A stretch of 60,457 bases of DNA from NCBI RefSeq assembly GCF_001202025.1, contig NZ_LGHS01000064.1, positions 1-60,457 on the forward strand, in the 5' to 3' direction. Positions 44,909-57,800 of this stretch are shown in pieces (position 1 is the first letter of the stretch; the number at the start of each line of letters is the position of its first letter). The position numbers were made by a program, and so were the translations under genes. A model generated the notes under the pieces. The model was given only the letters and a program-made list of their open reading frames with translations. It was not told where the DNA came from and did not search any database. This stretch comes from Pseudorhodobacter aquimaris (GTDB lineage: Bacteria > Pseudomonadota > Alphaproteobacteria > Rhodobacterales > Rhodobacteraceae).

Positions 44909-46102
44909 TCAACCCTTAAGCACGGCAACGCCGGGTAGATCTTTGCCCTCCATCCATTCCAGAAACGCGCCCCCCGCGCTGGAGATATAGGTGAATTGAT
45001 CCGCGACCCCCGCTTTGTTCAGCGCGGCCACCGTATCACCGCCCCCCGCAACCGAGACAAGGCTTCCATCGCGCGTCAGGTCCCCGGCCTTTTGCGCGGC
45101 GGCATTGGTGGCCGCGTCAAAGGGCGAGATTTCAAAGGCGCCAAGCGGGCCGTTCCAGATCAGGGTCCGCGAATTGGTGAAAACCTCGGCGATATGGGCG
45201 ACGCTTTCGGGACCGGCATCAAGGATCATTGCATCCTCGGGGCAGGCGCTGGCAGGCAAAACCTCAGAGGCGGCGCCTTCCTTGAACTCACGCGCGACCA
45301 CAATATCGCTTGGCAGATGAATGGTGCAGCCGGACTGCTTGGCCTTGTCCAGAATTTCAACCGCGGTTTCGGTCATGTCACGTTCGGCAAGCGATTTCCC
45401 GACCTCGATCCCTTGCGCCACAAGGAAGGTATTGGCCATCCCGCCACCGATGATCAGATGGTCGACCTTGGTCACAAGGTTACCCAACAGATCCAGTTTG
45501 GTCGAAACCTTGGCCCCGCCGACAACGGCCGCCACCGGATGGGCAGGGGAACCCAAAGCCGCCTCCAGCGCGGTCAGTTCTGCCTGCATCAAGCGGCCGG
45601 CGCAATTGGGCAAAAGCCGGGCGATGGCCTCGGTGCTGGCATGGGCGCGGTGTGCGGCCGAAAACGCGTCATTGACATAGACGTCGCCCAAGGCGGCCAT
45701 GCCCGCGGCCAGCATCGCGTCGTTTTTCTCTTCGCCCGCATGGAAACGGGTGTTTTCCAACAAGACAACCTCATTGCCCCCCATCGCGGCCACAGCCGTT
45801 TTCGCAGGCCCGCCGATGCAGTCACTGGCAAAGCTCACCTTAACATCACCCAAAGCGGCCTGTAGGGCAGGGACCACCTGTTCAAGGCTCATCTCGGGTA
45901 CTACCGTGCCCTTGGGTCGACCGAAATGCGCCAGCAGCACAGGCTTGCCGCCCTTGGCCAGAATATCCCTAACCGTCGGGATAATCCGCTCGATCCGGGT
46001 GGCATCCGTTACCTCGCCCCCGGACATGGGCACGTTCAAATCCACCCGCACCAGCGCAACTTTGCCGTTCAGGTCCATATCATCCAGTGATTTCCAAGCC
46101 AT
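44909..46102 (-). CDS. pgk: Phosphoglycerate kinase
   Basis: A glycolytic ATP-producing kinase of 397 residues. The start at 46102 ([14 protein letters not shown]) has a GGAGG Shine-Dalgarno six bases upstream, so the longer start at 46114 is less likely. Signature segments are [26 protein letters not shown], the [18 protein letters not shown] region, [17 protein letters not shown] and the nucleotide site [17 protein letters not shown]. Confidence 0.97.
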   Translation of the reverse strand: MAWKSLDDMDLNGKVALVRVDLNVPMSGGEVTDATRIERIIPTVRDILAKGGKPVLLAHFGRPKGTVVPEMSLEQVVPALQAALGDVKVSFASDCIGGPAKTAVAAMGGNEVVLLENTRFHAGEEKNDAMLAAGMAALGDVYVNDAFSAAHRAHASTEAIARLLPNCAGRLMQAELTALEAALGSPAHPVAAVVGGAKVSTKLDLLGNLVTKVDHLIIGGGMANTFLVAQGIEVGKSLAERDMTETAVEILDKAKQSGCTIHLPSDIVVAREFKEGAASEVLPASACPEDAMILDAGPESVAHIAEVFTNSRTLIWNGPLGAFEISPFDAATNAAAQKAGDLTRDGSLVSVAGGGDTVAALNKAGVADQFTYISSAGGAFLEWMEGKDLPGVAVLKG

Positions 46103-46226
46103 CTCGGCCTCCATGCGTTCTGTTGCCCCTTTCCACCCTATCCCTGCAGCGGCGTCAATGGTTAGCCCTTTTCATCACGGCCATGGATGATTAAGTTGCG
46201 CCACATAAAAGCAACAGGAGCGCCAA

Positions 46227-46733
46227 ATGGCCGATATCAAAGACCCCGAAAACACGATCCTGATGGAACTCAAGAACGGGACCGTCGTGATCGAGCTGCT
46301 CGCAGACGTCGCCCCGAAACATAGCGAACGCATGAAAGAGCTTGCCCGCGAAGGCGCTTATGACAACGTTTGCTTTCACCGCGTGATCGACGGCTTCATG
46401 GCCCAGACCGGCGATGTGGAACATGGCGATATGGAAGACGGCTTCAACCTGCGCCGCGCAGGGACGGGCGGTTCCGACAAGCCCGACCTTCCGGCAGAGT
46501 TCTCCAAGCTGCCCCATGCGCGTGGCACTTTGGGTGCTGCACGTTCGTCGAACCCGAACTCGGCCAACAGCCAGTTTTTCATCAACTTCAAGGACAATGA
46601 TTTCCTCAACGGGCAATACACGGTTTACGGCCGCGTGATTTCCGGGATGGAGCATGTGGATGCGATCGTCCGTGGCGAGCCACCGGAATCCCCTGACCGC
46701 ATGATTTCGGTCAAGGTTGCCGCTGATGCGTAA
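46227..46733 (+). CDS. Peptidyl-prolyl cis-trans isomerase, cyclophilin type (cytoplasmic)
   Basis: A cyclophilin of 168 residues that speeds proline isomerisation. Conserved segments: YDNVCFHRVIDGFMAQTGD (with the catalytic Arg), LPAEFSKLPHARGTLGAAR, SANSQFFINFKDNDFLNGQY and YGRVISGMEHVDAI. There is no signal peptide, so it is cytoplasmic. AGGAG lies 7 bp before the ATG. It overlaps the next cyclophilin gene by 8 bp, forming a tandem pair. Confidence 0.95.
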   Translation: MADIKDPENTILMELKNGTVVIELLADVAPKHSERMKELAREGAYDNVCFHRVIDGFMAQTGDVEHGDMEDGFNLRRAGTGGSDKPDLPAEFSKLPHARGTLGAARSSNPNSANSQFFINFKDNDFLNGQYTVYGRVISGMEHVDAIVRGEPPESPDRMISVKVAADA

Positions 46734-47337
46734 GGACACGTTGATCGCGGGCAGTTTCTTTGCTGTCGGGCTGGCGGTCTTGGGGGGCTGGACGCTTTCC
46801 CAAACCGCAACGCCCGCAATGGCACAGGCTGCCGACGGCCCCGGCCCGAACCTCGTGATCGAGATCGACGGCGAGGCAAAAGGCACGGTGGTCATCGACA
46901 TGCTGCCCGATCTGGCACCCAAACATGTGGCCCAGATCACGTCTCTGGCCGAACAAGGCGCCTATGACGATGTTGTCTTTCACCGTGTAATCAACGGCTT
47001 CATGGCCCAGACGGGGGACGTTCAATACGGCAAGGCAAGCGGTGACACCGCACGCGCGGGGATGGGCGGATCCGATCTGCCCGATATTCCGGCAGAATTC
47101 TCGGATGAGAGTTTTGAGCGCGGCATCGTCGGTATGGCCCGTAGCCAGAACCCCGATTCCGCCAACAGCCAGTTCTTTATCATGTTCGCGCCGGGGCCTT
47201 TCCTGAATGGGCAATATACCGTCGTGGGCCGTGTGATCGAGGGCATGGATGTGGTTGATAACATCAAGCGCGGCGCCGGAAGCAATGGCGAGGTTTCAAA
47301 CCCCGACAAGATGGTTTCCGTAACCGTTCAGAAATAA
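46726..47337 (+). CDS. Peptidyl-prolyl cis-trans isomerase, cyclophilin type (exported)
   Basis: A second cyclophilin of 203 residues with a signal sequence or membrane anchor (LIAGSFFAVGLAVLGGWTL, then a probable cleavage after AMAQA). The domain has YDDVVFHRVINGFMAQTGD, IPAEFSDESFERGIVGMAR, and SANSQFFIMFAPGPFLNGQY. It is clearly a paralogue of the upstream gene. The ATG at 46726 (MRKDTLIAG) overlaps the stop of that gene. It probably assists folding in the periplasm. Confidence 0.94.
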   Translation: MRKDTLIAGSFFAVGLAVLGGWTLSQTATPAMAQAADGPGPNLVIEIDGEAKGTVVIDMLPDLAPKHVAQITSLAEQGAYDDVVFHRVINGFMAQTGDVQYGKASGDTARAGMGGSDLPDIPAEFSDESFERGIVGMARSQNPDSANSQFFIMFAPGPFLNGQYTVVGRVIEGMDVVDNIKRGAGSNGEVSNPDKMVSVTVQK

Positions 47338-47342
47338 AAAAC

Positions 47343-47371
47343 GGCCCATTCCCGATATCCGGGAATGGGCC
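47343..47371. terminator. Bidirectional terminator between cyclophilin genes and tyrS
   Basis: A perfect 12-bp inverted repeat (47343-47354 and 47360-47371, 5-nt loop). In the minus direction it is followed by a T-run (complement of AAATAAAAAA), ideal for ending tyrS. In the plus direction only a weak T-tract follows. Confidence 0.85.
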
Positions 47372-47422
47372 ATACCATCTTTGATGGGCGTAACGGGTCG
47401 GGGTCTCCCCCGGCCCATTTTT

Positions 47423-48673
47423 TTATTCCATCACAATCAGCGCATGACGTTTACGCCCCGCGGTCAGCTTGATCGGCTCGGCCAGATCGGCGGCCGTGAT
47501 CATTTGACCCGCCTCGGTCACCGCCTCATCATTCAGCCGCGCGCCGCCCTCGGCGATCAGACGTTTGGCCTCCTTGCCCGATTTCGACAGACCCGATTTC
47601 ACAAAGAGCGATGACACCGAAAACCCATTGGCCAGTTCCTGCGCGCTCACTGCAAAAGTGGGCAAATCTTCGCCGGTGCCGCCTTTCTCAAAGACCTCGC
47701 GCGCGGTGGCCTCGGCATTGGCCGCCGCCTCGGCCCCGTGACAAAGGGTCGTCACCTCATTGGCCAGAATCACTTTGGCCGCGTTGATCGCGGAGCCTTC
47801 AAGTGCTGCAAGACGGTCACATTCCTCAACCGGCAGCTCGGTATAAAGCTTCAGGAACCGGCCGACATCGGCATCGGTGGTATTGCGCCAGAACTGCCAG
47901 AACTCATAAGGGCTCAGCATATCGGCATTCAGCCACATCGCCCCGCCCTGGCTTTTGCCCATTTTGCGCCCGTCAGAGGTGGTCAGCAAAGGTGAGGTCA
48001 GCCCGAAAATCTGCGTATCCAGCACCCGCCGGGTCAGGTCGATCCCGTTGATGATATTGCCCCATTGGTCCGATCCGCCCATCTGCAACACGCAGCCATA
48101 ACGGCGGTTAAGCTCAAGGAAATCATAGGCTTGCAGGATCATATAGTTGAACTCAAGGAAGGACAGGCTTTGCTCGCGGTCCAGCCTGGATTTCACGCTC
48201 TCAAACGACAGCATCCGGTTGATAGAGAAGTGCCGCCCGATATCACGCAGGAAATCGAGGTAGTTCAAATCATCCAGCCATTCGGCATTGTTGAGCATGA
48301 TCGCATCACTCGGCCCGTCGCCATAGCGCAGGTATTTCGCAAACACCTGCTGCATGCCGTCGATGTTCTCACCAATCTGTTCGGGCGACAAAAGCGGGCG
48401 CTCATCGGCGCGGAAACTGGGGTCGCCCACTTTGGTCGTACCACCGCCCATAAGGGTGATCGGTTTGTGGCCGGTCTTTTGCAGCCAGCGCAGCATCATG
48501 ATGTTCAACAGATGCCCGACATGCAGCGATTTCGCCGTGGCATCATAGCCGATATAGGTTGGCACGACGCCCTTCACCAAAGCTTCGTCCAATGCTTGAT
48601 AGTCGGTGCAATCGGCCAGAAAGCCGCGCTCCATCATCACGCGCATGAAATCCGATTTTGCATGGTAGGTCAT
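47423..48673 (-). CDS. tyrS: Tyrosyl-tRNA synthetase
   Basis: A class I aminoacyl-tRNA synthetase of 416 residues. The HIGH-type motif is [11 protein letters not shown] and the KMSKS-type motif [13 protein letters not shown]. Tyrosine binding is marked by [20 protein letters not shown]. The C-terminal S4-like RNA-binding domain includes [20 protein letters not shown]. Full length. It converges on the tandem cyclophilins with a shared terminator, and is divergent from anmK. Confidence 0.97.
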   Translation of the reverse strand: MTYHAKSDFMRVMMERGFLADCTDYQALDEALVKGVVPTYIGYDATAKSLHVGHLLNIMMLRWLQKTGHKPITLMGGGTTKVGDPSFRADERPLLSPEQIGENIDGMQQVFAKYLRYGDGPSDAIMLNNAEWLDDLNYLDFLRDIGRHFSINRMLSFESVKSRLDREQSLSFLEFNYMILQAYDFLELNRRYGCVLQMGGSDQWGNIINGIDLTRRVLDTQIFGLTSPLLTTSDGRKMGKSQGGAMWLNADMLSPYEFWQFWRNTTDADVGRFLKLYTELPVEECDRLAALEGSAINAAKVILANEVTTLCHGAEAAANAEATAREVFEKGGTGEDLPTFAVSAQELANGFSVSSLFVKSGLSKSGKEAKRLIAEGGARLNDEAVTEAGQMITAADLAEPIKLTAGRKRHALIVME

Positions 48674-48750
48674 GGGTCACTCGTGCTTTATAGGAATTTA
48701 AGATCATGCGCGTATAGCGGGGCTGCGGCGTGGCGTCAAAGGGGGCTTGG

Positions 48751-49845
48751 ATGATAAAGGCAGGGCCGGTTTGGGCATTGGGGGCGATGTCTGGCACCTC
48801 GCTTGACGGGGTGGATGCGGCGATGGTGCTGACGGATGGGCATGACGTGCTGGAATTCGGCCATACCGCCTACCGCGAATACACCCCCGAACAGCGTGAG
48901 GCGATACGCGCAGGCTTCGGGCTGTGGCAGGATGATTCGGGCGTAGAGGCCGTGGCCGAGGTGGTTGAGGCCGCCCATGCCGCTGTTCTGGGGCTGTTTG
49001 ACGGCGCCGAGATCGTAGGCTTCCACGGGCAAACCCTGGCGCATGATCCCGGCGGGCGCGGCACGCATCAGACCGGATCGGGTGCGGTTCTGGCGCAGGT
49101 TCTGGGCCTGCCGGTGGTTTGGGATTTCCGTACCGCCGATGTCGAGATGGGCGGGCAGGGCGCGCCACTGGCCCCGTTTTTCCATTTTGCCTGTGCGAAA
49201 TATATTGGGGCCGATGCGCCTTTGGCATTTTTGAACCTTGGCGGTGTGGGCAATCTGACATGGGTGGACCCGCGGCACGGCGCACCAAATGAGGCAGGGG
49301 CCTGTCTTGCCTTTGACACGGGGCCTGCCAATGCGCCGATCAATGACCTGATGCAGACGCGCTTGGGTATGGCCTATGACAAGGGCGGTGCCTTGGCGGC
49401 GAAAGGTGTGCCGGATGTCGAGATTCTGGAGTCCTTTCTTGCACATCCGTATTTTTTTAAAATGCCACCCAAGTCTTTGGACCGAGACGATTTCGATATT
49501 CTGTCAGAGGCTGTTATGGGGCTGTCTGACGCCGACGCAGCGGCCACACTTACCGCTGTCGCCGCCACTGCTGTGGCCAAAGGTGCCGAACATTTCCCCA
49601 CACCGGTATCCCGCTTGCTGGTAACGGGGGGCGGGCGGCACAATGCGGTGATGATGGAATCGCTGGCCGAACTGATGGACTGTGAGGTTCTGCCGGTAGA
49701 GGCCGTCGGCTTGGACGGCGATATGCTTGAGGCGCAAGCCTTTGCCTATCTGGCGGTGCGGGTAGCGATGGGCTTGCCCACCTCCGGTCCCGATACGACA
49801 GGCGTGCGCGCAACAATCGGGGGCGGGCAGATCAGCCGACCTTAG
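48751..49845 (+). CDS. anmK: Anhydro-N-acetylmuramic acid kinase
   Basis: A murein-recycling kinase of 364 residues: it turns 1,6-anhydro-MurNAc into MurNAc 6-phosphate. The family start [20 protein letters not shown] is the P-loop-like phosphate motif. Further segments are [45 protein letters not shown] and [15 protein letters not shown]. The ATG at 48751 ([11 protein letters not shown]) is preferred over a GTG at 48730. Its 3' end overlaps rarD tail to tail by 4 bp. Confidence 0.95.
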   Translation: MIKAGPVWALGAMSGTSLDGVDAAMVLTDGHDVLEFGHTAYREYTPEQREAIRAGFGLWQDDSGVEAVAEVVEAAHAAVLGLFDGAEIVGFHGQTLAHDPGGRGTHQTGSGAVLAQVLGLPVVWDFRTADVEMGGQGAPLAPFFHFACAKYIGADAPLAFLNLGGVGNLTWVDPRHGAPNEAGACLAFDTGPANAPINDLMQTRLGMAYDKGGALAAKGVPDVEILESFLAHPYFFKMPPKSLDRDDFDILSEAVMGLSDADAAATLTAVAATAVAKGAEHFPTPVSRLLVTGGGRHNAVMMESLAELMDCEVLPVEAVGLDGDMLEAQAFAYLAVRVAMGLPTSGPDTTGVRATIGGGQISRP

Positions 49846-50750
49846 AGCGCAGGTTTACGGGCGCGGTCCCTGAACATCGATAGTGTATAAAGCACCAGCG
49901 CCGCCCAGATCATCGGAAAGGCGATCATACGCGCGACGCCAAAGGGCTCTTTAAAAATGAACACGGCCGTCAGCATGATCATCGTTGGTGCGATATACTG
50001 CAAAATGCCAATAGTGGACAGCCGTAAGCCCTTGGCACCATTGGCATAAAACATTAAGGGCACGGCTGTGACCAGACCGCAGCCCAACAAAAGTCCAGTA
50101 TCCCACTGATTGCCCATCAAGAAGTGACCGCTGCCCTGAACTTGTAGATAGATCAAATAGCCAAGCGCAAAAGGCGCCAGCAACAGCACCTCCAGTGTAA
50201 ATCCCTGGTTCGGGCCAATAGGAAGCTGCTTTTTCAGATAGGCGTAAAAACCCCATGTTAACATCAAGACGACCGCGACAACCGGTAGCCGACCCAGATC
50301 GACAGTCAGCACCACAACCGCCAGAGCAGCCAGCACCACCGCCGCCCGTTGCATCGGGGCAATGCGTTCCTGCAACAAAATCGCACCAAGAAGGATGCTG
50401 AACAGCGGGTTGATGTAATAGCCAAGGGCCGCATCCAGCGCATGGCCCGCGCCGATCGCCCAAACGTAAAATCCCCAGTTGAGCGAGATCAACGCGGCCG
50501 CCACCGCCCCCATGATCAGGGTCGAAGGGGTACGCAAGGCAAGCCGCAGCTCTGCCGTGCGCCCTTGATAGAGCAACACCACGGCGGCAATAGGTAGCGA
50601 CCACAACACGCGGTGGGCGATAACCTCTTGTGGCGGCACATGGGCAAGCGCCTTCATGTAAAGCGGCAAAAAACCCCACATAAAATAGGCAGCCAGCGCG
50701 CAAAGAAAGCCGCGCAAAGTATCAGTATTTTTTGTGGCCAGCTGTGTCAT
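49842..50750 (-). CDS. rarD: EamA family transporter RarD
   Basis: A membrane protein of 302 residues with ten predicted transmembrane helices. It has the RarD start [39 protein letters not shown], and [20 protein letters not shown], followed by [20 protein letters not shown]. RarD proteins belong to the drug/metabolite transporter superfamily; the name comes from chloramphenicol sensitivity in Pseudomonas, but the substrate is generally unknown. Confidence 0.92.
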   Translation of the reverse strand: MTQLATKNTDTLRGFLCALAAYFMWGFLPLYMKALAHVPPQEVIAHRVLWSLPIAAVVLLYQGRTAELRLALRTPSTLIMGAVAAALISLNWGFYVWAIGAGHALDAALGYYINPLFSILLGAILLQERIAPMQRAAVVLAALAVVVLTVDLGRLPVVAVVLMLTWGFYAYLKKQLPIGPNQGFTLEVLLLAPFALGYLIYLQVQGSGHFLMGNQWDTGLLLGCGLVTAVPLMFYANGAKGLRLSTIGILQYIAPTMIMLTAVFIFKEPFGVARMIAFPMIWAALVLYTLSMFRDRARKPAL

Positions 50751-50825
50751 ACAACCGCATTAGCGCCGCCTAAGCGTTAGTGCCAGCGTAATTTTGTACC
50801 CGCTACATTTGGGGCGCAAAAGGTG

Positions 50826-50853
50826 GCCCCCGCCGATGGAACCCGGCGGGGGC
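50826..50853 (-). terminator. Terminator downstream of eno
   Basis: A 10-bp GC-rich perfect stem (50826-50835 and 50844-50853, 8-nt loop) seven bases after the enolase stop, followed on the minus strand by CACCTTTTGCG. A moderate intrinsic terminator. Confidence 0.7.
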
Positions 50854-50859
50854 AGGGTC

Positions 50860-53085
<2,226 letters not shown>

Positions 53086-53089
<4 letters not shown>

Positions 53090-53502
53090 GATTTCGGCTT
53101 TACTGGCACGCCGTATAGTTCCAGCCGGTGCCCTTTGAGGTGGTAGCCAAGCCGTGCGGCAATACGCTCTTGCAGGGCTTCGATTTCGGGATCGACGAAT
53201 TCGATGACTTCGCCTGAATGCATGTCGATCAGATGGTCATGGTGGTCGCGCTCGGCATCTTCATAACGCGCGCGGCCATCACCGAATTCCAGACGCTCCA
53301 GAATGCCGGCCTCTTCAAACAGTTTGACACTGCGGTAAACCGTGGCCAGTGAGATGCGCGGATCAATGGCAGAGGCCCGCGTATAAAGCTCCTCTACATC
53401 AGGATGATCCACGGCCTCGCCGATCACGCGGGCCACGATGCGGCGTTGCTCGGTCATGCGCAGGCCCTTGGCCTCACAACGAGCGATGATGTCTTTGGCC
53501 AT
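53086..53502 (-). CDS. fur: Fur-family metalloregulator (Fur/Mur type)
   Basis: A winged-helix repressor of 138 residues. The DNA-binding part has MTEQRRIVARVIGEAVDHPD and the recognition helix ISLATVYRSVKLFEEAGIL. The metal/dimer domain has the HHDHLIDMHSGEVIEF motif and QERIAARLGYHLKGHRLELY. The pattern, without CXXC zinc motifs, fits the Fur/Mur branch of alphaproteobacteria (iron or manganese response) rather than Irr or Zur. That subtype assignment is inference. First gene of the run leading to eno. Confidence 0.9.
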
Positions 53503-53577
53503 ATTCGCGCCCTACACGTCATTTTTGTGGCCCATCTAGGCAGTTTTGGCCGCAGGCTCCACCTCTATTTAGGGCGT

Positions 53578-54258
53578 TCAGGCATAGAGCGGTGGAACGC
53601 CCGCTTGCTTGTGAATATCATTTACTACAGGTTGGGCAAGCCCAAGCGCCTGCGCAAGCCCGTGCAGATATTGCGCTTCGGCCTGACTATCGAGATCAAT
53701 GGCCATAAGAGAGACCAGATAAACCTGTTCCTCCATCCCGTGGGGCACGTCGGCGGCAAGGGCACCAACATCGGGCTCTTGCTCAAACAGGCTGGTGACA
53801 TAGGCGCGCTCGGCCTGACTGGCGTCTTCCAGGTGCTCCATCAACCGCTCTCTCTCGGCGTCATCCAGTGTGCCATCGGCCATGGTTGCCTGAACCATCG
53901 CCCGCAACAGCAGGGCGGCGGCAAGTTCCTGATCACGGCTTGGCGTCGCGTTGTTCTGTCCAAGGATTGCCGGATTGAACGCGGGGTTCAGCCCGGCATC
54001 GGCGTCCGTACTTTGTGCGGCCTGACTGCCCAAAAGGCCACCCAACATAGGGCCCGCCTGTGCCAGCAATCCACTCAGGCCCGTGCTGTGGGGCGCGCGC
54101 GCATCCGCATTCGCACGAGAGGTGCCTCCGAGGCTCTCAAGCATGCCCCCGATTCCGCCGCTGCCCAGCTTGGGCATGCCGTTGCGCGACACATGGCTTG
54201 CCCCTTTGGCGATCGCGACACCGACGGCAACTTTGGCAAGTGTTGAAAACAAACTCAT
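53578..54258 (-). CDS. DUF533/TerB-like protein
   Basis: A protein of 226 residues from the ATG at 54258 (MSLFSTLAKVAVGVAIAKGA), preceded by AGGAG. The N-terminal half is Gly/Ala-rich with a possible membrane-interacting helix and low-complexity linker. The C-terminal half is a TerB-like helical domain: LLLRAMVQATMADGTLDDAE, RLMEHLEDASQAERAYVTSL and YLHGLAQALGLAQPVVNDIH. This fits DUF533 proteins (YebE-like), related in fold to tellurite resistance TerB but without known function. It is divergent from nrdJ. Confidence 0.85.
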   Translation of the reverse strand: MSLFSTLAKVAVGVAIAKGASHVSRNGMPKLGSGGIGGMLESLGGTSRANADARAPHSTGLSGLLAQAGPMLGGLLGSQAAQSTDADAGLNPAFNPAILGQNNATPSRDQELAAALLLRAMVQATMADGTLDDAERERLMEHLEDASQAERAYVTSLFEQEPDVGALAADVPHGMEEQVYLVSLMAIDLDSQAEAQYLHGLAQALGLAQPVVNDIHKQAGVPPLYA

Positions 54259-54467
54259 ATGGGGGTGCTCCTGTTTAAATACGGGTACATGTCGAAGCAT
54301 GTGCTGCGCTTTGGTTGAATTGCAACCCGTATGGCATTGTACAGGCAAAGAGCGGCCGTAACCCGCGCCGTCAGTCGGCAGGCGGCTGCGGATTTTTTTT
54401 GCCTTGGGCGATTCGTGCGCGGGGACTACATTTAGTGGTTTGTTAACGTTTTTCTTGAAAAAATTAA

Positions 54468-54480
54468 CTATTTGTGGTAA
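54468..54480 (+). promoter_or_regulatory. Repeated element CTATWTGTGGTAA, copy 1
   Basis: CTATTTGTGGTAA here and CTATATGTGGTAA at 54676-54688 differ at one base and have the same orientation, 208 bp apart. The second copy resembles the core of an NrdR box (consensus near CWATATATWG), a repressor of ribonucleotide reductase genes, with two mismatches. Operator function is inferred. Confidence 0.35.
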
Positions 54481-54578
54481 ATGATGAAGGTGGATGGGCG
54501 GTCTGACGGGCCGGGGTGCGCGCCAAAAATTAACTAAGCTTGGCAAAAAACCCTGTAAAACTTGGGGCTTGCAAAATT

Positions 54579-54610
54579 CTATTCACAGGCTGGGAAATAT
54601 CTGTGGATAG
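54579..54610. promoter_or_regulatory. Pair of inverted DnaA-box-like sequences upstream of nrdJ
   Basis: CTATTCACAG (54579-54588) and CTGTGGATAG (54601-54610) face each other across 12 bp. Each matches the DnaA box TTWTNCACA at 8 of 9 positions. DnaA controls ribonucleotide reductase genes in several bacteria, so the site could link nrdJ to replication. Confidence 0.4.
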
Positions 54611-54675
54611 AGGGGATTTATCCGTTGATCCCTATTGGGAAATACGACACTTTGCTGAGACACCACGCTAAGGCA

Positions 54676-54688
54676 CTATATGTGGTAA
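54676..54688 (+). promoter_or_regulatory. Repeated element CTATWTGTGGTAA, copy 2 (NrdR-box-like)
   Basis: CTATATGTGGTAA, about 150 bp before the nrdJ start, with similarity to the NrdR box core. See copy 1 at 54468. Confidence 0.35.
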
Positions 54689-54834
54689 CGCTAAAATTCG
54701 AACTACAACCTATAAGCGAGCATCGCCCTTTCGGGTTTTTGTAGGCCGTTTTGCGAGGCGGCGCGGGTGTAGACGAATTATGGGACATAAAAACCGGGCG
54801 CGAGAACGCCTGTAACAAGTCGGAGACGGGCAAA

Positions 54835-57800
54835 ATGAAGATCGAGCGGAAGTTCACGACAGAGGCCACAGGCGCTTACGGCGCAATGGATTTCACCACC
54901 ACGGTGTCCGAGATCAGAAACCCGGACGGCACGATCGTGTTCCATAATGACGCCGTAGAGGTTCCGGCAAGCTGGAGCCAGGTTGCCTCTGACGTTCTTG
55001 CCCAGAAGTATTTCCGCAAGGCGGGCGTTCCGGCCCGGCTTAAAACCGTTCGTGAAAAAGGCGTGCCCGCATTTTTGTACCGTTCCGTCCCGGATGAGGA
55101 TGCGCTGGCGAAACTGCCAGAAGATCAACGCTTTGTGGGCGAAACCTCGGCCAAACAAGTGTTTGACCGTCTGGCAGGCGCTTGGACCTATTGGGGCTGG
55201 AAGGGTGGTTATTTCACCGTTGAGGCCGATGCGCGCGCCTATTATGATGAGATGCGCTATATGCTGGCCAACCAGATGGCCGCGCCAAACAGCCCGCAAT
55301 GGTTCAACACAGGCCTGCATTGGGCTTATGGCATCGACGGGCCAAGCCAGGGCCATTACTATGTGGATTACGCCACCGGCAAGCTGACCAAATCCGGCAG
55401 CGCCTATGAGCATCCGCAGCCCCATGCCTGCTTTATCCAGTCGGTTGCCGATGATCTGGTCGGCGATGGCGGCATCATGGATCTGTGGGTGCGTGAGGCA
55501 CGTCTGTTCAAATACGGCTCCGGCACCGGCACCAACTTCTCCAGCCTGCGCGGGGCAGGGGAGAAGCTCTCGGGCGGAGGCAAATCCTCGGGGCTCATGG
55601 GCTTTTTGAAAATCGGGGACCGTGCCGCGGGGGCGATCAAATCGGGCGGCACCACGCGGCGCGCGGCCAAGATGGTGATCGTAGATGCCGACCACCCCGA
55701 CATCGAGGATTTTATCAACTGGAAAGTGATCGAAGAGCAAAAAGTTGCAAGCATCGTTGCCGGCTCCAAGATGCACGAGCAAAAGCTGAACGCAATTTTT
55801 GCCACGATCAAAGCGTGGGACGGCGCGGTTGAAGCGGCCTATGAACCCAAGGACAATCCCGGCCTGAAAGCCGCGATCAAAGACGCCAAGAAAGTGGCGA
55901 TTCCGGAAACCTATATCAAACGGGTTCTGGATTACGCCAAGCAGGGCCACGACAGCATTGAATTCCCGACCTATGATACCGATTGGGATTCCGAGGCCTA
56001 TTCAAGCGTTTCTGGCCAGAACTCCAACAACTCTATCCGCGTGACCGATGCGTTCTTGCAGGCGATCAAGGAGGATGGCGATTGGAATCTGATCAACCGC
56101 ACGGATGGCAGCGTTTCCAAGACGGTCAAGGCGCGAGATTTGTGGGATCAGGTCGGCCATGCCGCATGGGCCTGTGCCGATCCGGGGATCCAGTTTCACG
56201 ACACGGTCAACGCCTGGCATACTTGCCCCGAGGACGGCGCGATCAGAGGTTCTAACCCCTGCTCGGAATATATGTTCCTTGACGATACGGCCTGTAACCT
56301 TGCCTCGATGAACCTGCTGACCTTTTACAAGGATGACCGGTTTGACAGCAACGCCTATATCCATGCCTCGCGTCTGTGGACGGTGACGCTGGAAATCTCG
56401 GTGATGATGGCGCAGTTCCCGTCCAAGGAAATCGCACAGCGGTCCTATGATTTTCGCACGCTCGGGCTTGGCTTTGCCAATATCGGTGGGCTGTTGATGA
56501 ATATGGGCTATGGGTACGACTCCGACGAGGGCCGCGCGCTATGTGGTGCGCTTTCGGCGCTGATGACGGGCGTTTCCTATGCAACCTCGGCCGAGATGGC
56601 GGGTGAGTTGGGCGCCTTTCCGGGCTTTGCCCGCAACCGTGACCACATGCTGCGGGTCATCCGCAACCACCGCACGGCGGCCCATGCCACGGGTTCCTAT
56701 GACGGGCTGAACGTCGATCCGGTCGCCCTTGACCATGCCAATTGCCCCGATGATACATTGGCCTCCCTGGCGATGGGCGCATGGGATGAGGCGCTTGCCT
56801 TGGGTGAGGCGCATGGTTTTCGCAACGCCCAAACCACCGTTGTCGCCCCCACGGGCACGATCGGGCTGGTGATGGATTGCGATACCACCGGGATTGAGCC
56901 TGACTTCGCGCTGGTAAAGTTCAAAAAGCTGGCCGGTGGCGGTTATTTCAAGATCATCAACCAATCCGTGCCTGCCGCCTTGGAAAAGCTGGGCTATGGT
57001 TCTGCCCAGATCGCCGAGATCATCGCCTATGCGGTGGGCCATGGCTCGCTTGGTAATTGCCCCGGCATCAATCATACCTCGCTGGTCGGTCACGGCTTTG
57101 GCCCGCGCGAGATTGAGAAGATCGAAGGCGCGCTTGCCTCGGCCTTTGATATCCGCTTTGTGTTCAACCAATGGACGTTGGGCGAGGAATTCTGCAAGGG
57201 CACCTTGGGCATTCCGGCCGAAAAGCTGGCCGATCCGACCTTTGATCTTCTGCGCCATCTCGGCTTCACCAAGGCCCAGATCGAGCAGGCGAATGAACAT
57301 ATTTGCGGCACTATGACACTGGAAGGTGCGCCTTTCCTCAAGGCGGATCATTATGGGGTATTTGATTGCGCCAATGCCTGTGGCCGTAAAGGCAAGCGTT
57401 ATTTGTCGGTTGCAAGCCATATCCATATGATGGCAGCGGCGCAGTCGTTTATCTCGGGGGCGATCTCCAAGACGATCAACATGCCCAACACTGCCAGCAT
57501 CGGTGAAACACTGGCCGCCTATGAGCTGTCGCATTCGCTGGGCATCAAGGCCAACGCGCTTTACCGTGACGGATCGAAATTGTCACAGCCTTTGGCATCG
57601 GCTTTGGTCGAGGATGATGACGAGGCCGAAGAAATCCTCGCTTCCGGTTCCGATCAGGAAAAAGCGATCGTGCTGGCCGAGAAGATCGTTGAAAAGGTGA
57701 TTGTGCGTGAGATCGTCAAATCCCACCGTGAAAAGCTGCCTGAGCGCCGCAAAGGCTATACCCAGAAGGCATTGATCGGCGGGCATAAGGTCTATTTGCG

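Larger units (their letters stand above)
54259..54834. other. Divergent regulatory region upstream of nrdJ
   Basis: A 576-bp gap with an AT-rich core (54430-54480). It contains two opposed DnaA-box-like sequences (54579-54610) and two copies of a 13-bp element (54468-54480 and 54676-54688). No cobalamin riboswitch was recognised. Short open frames here have no support. Confidence 0.5.

Noticed and set aside
54259-54834. Cobalamin riboswitch before nrdJ
   Set aside because: No B12-box sequence was seen, and such riboswitches normally precede B12-independent reductases or uptake genes.
56539-57534. 331-codon minus-strand open frame
   Set aside because: Antisense to nrdJ with shadow-type composition.
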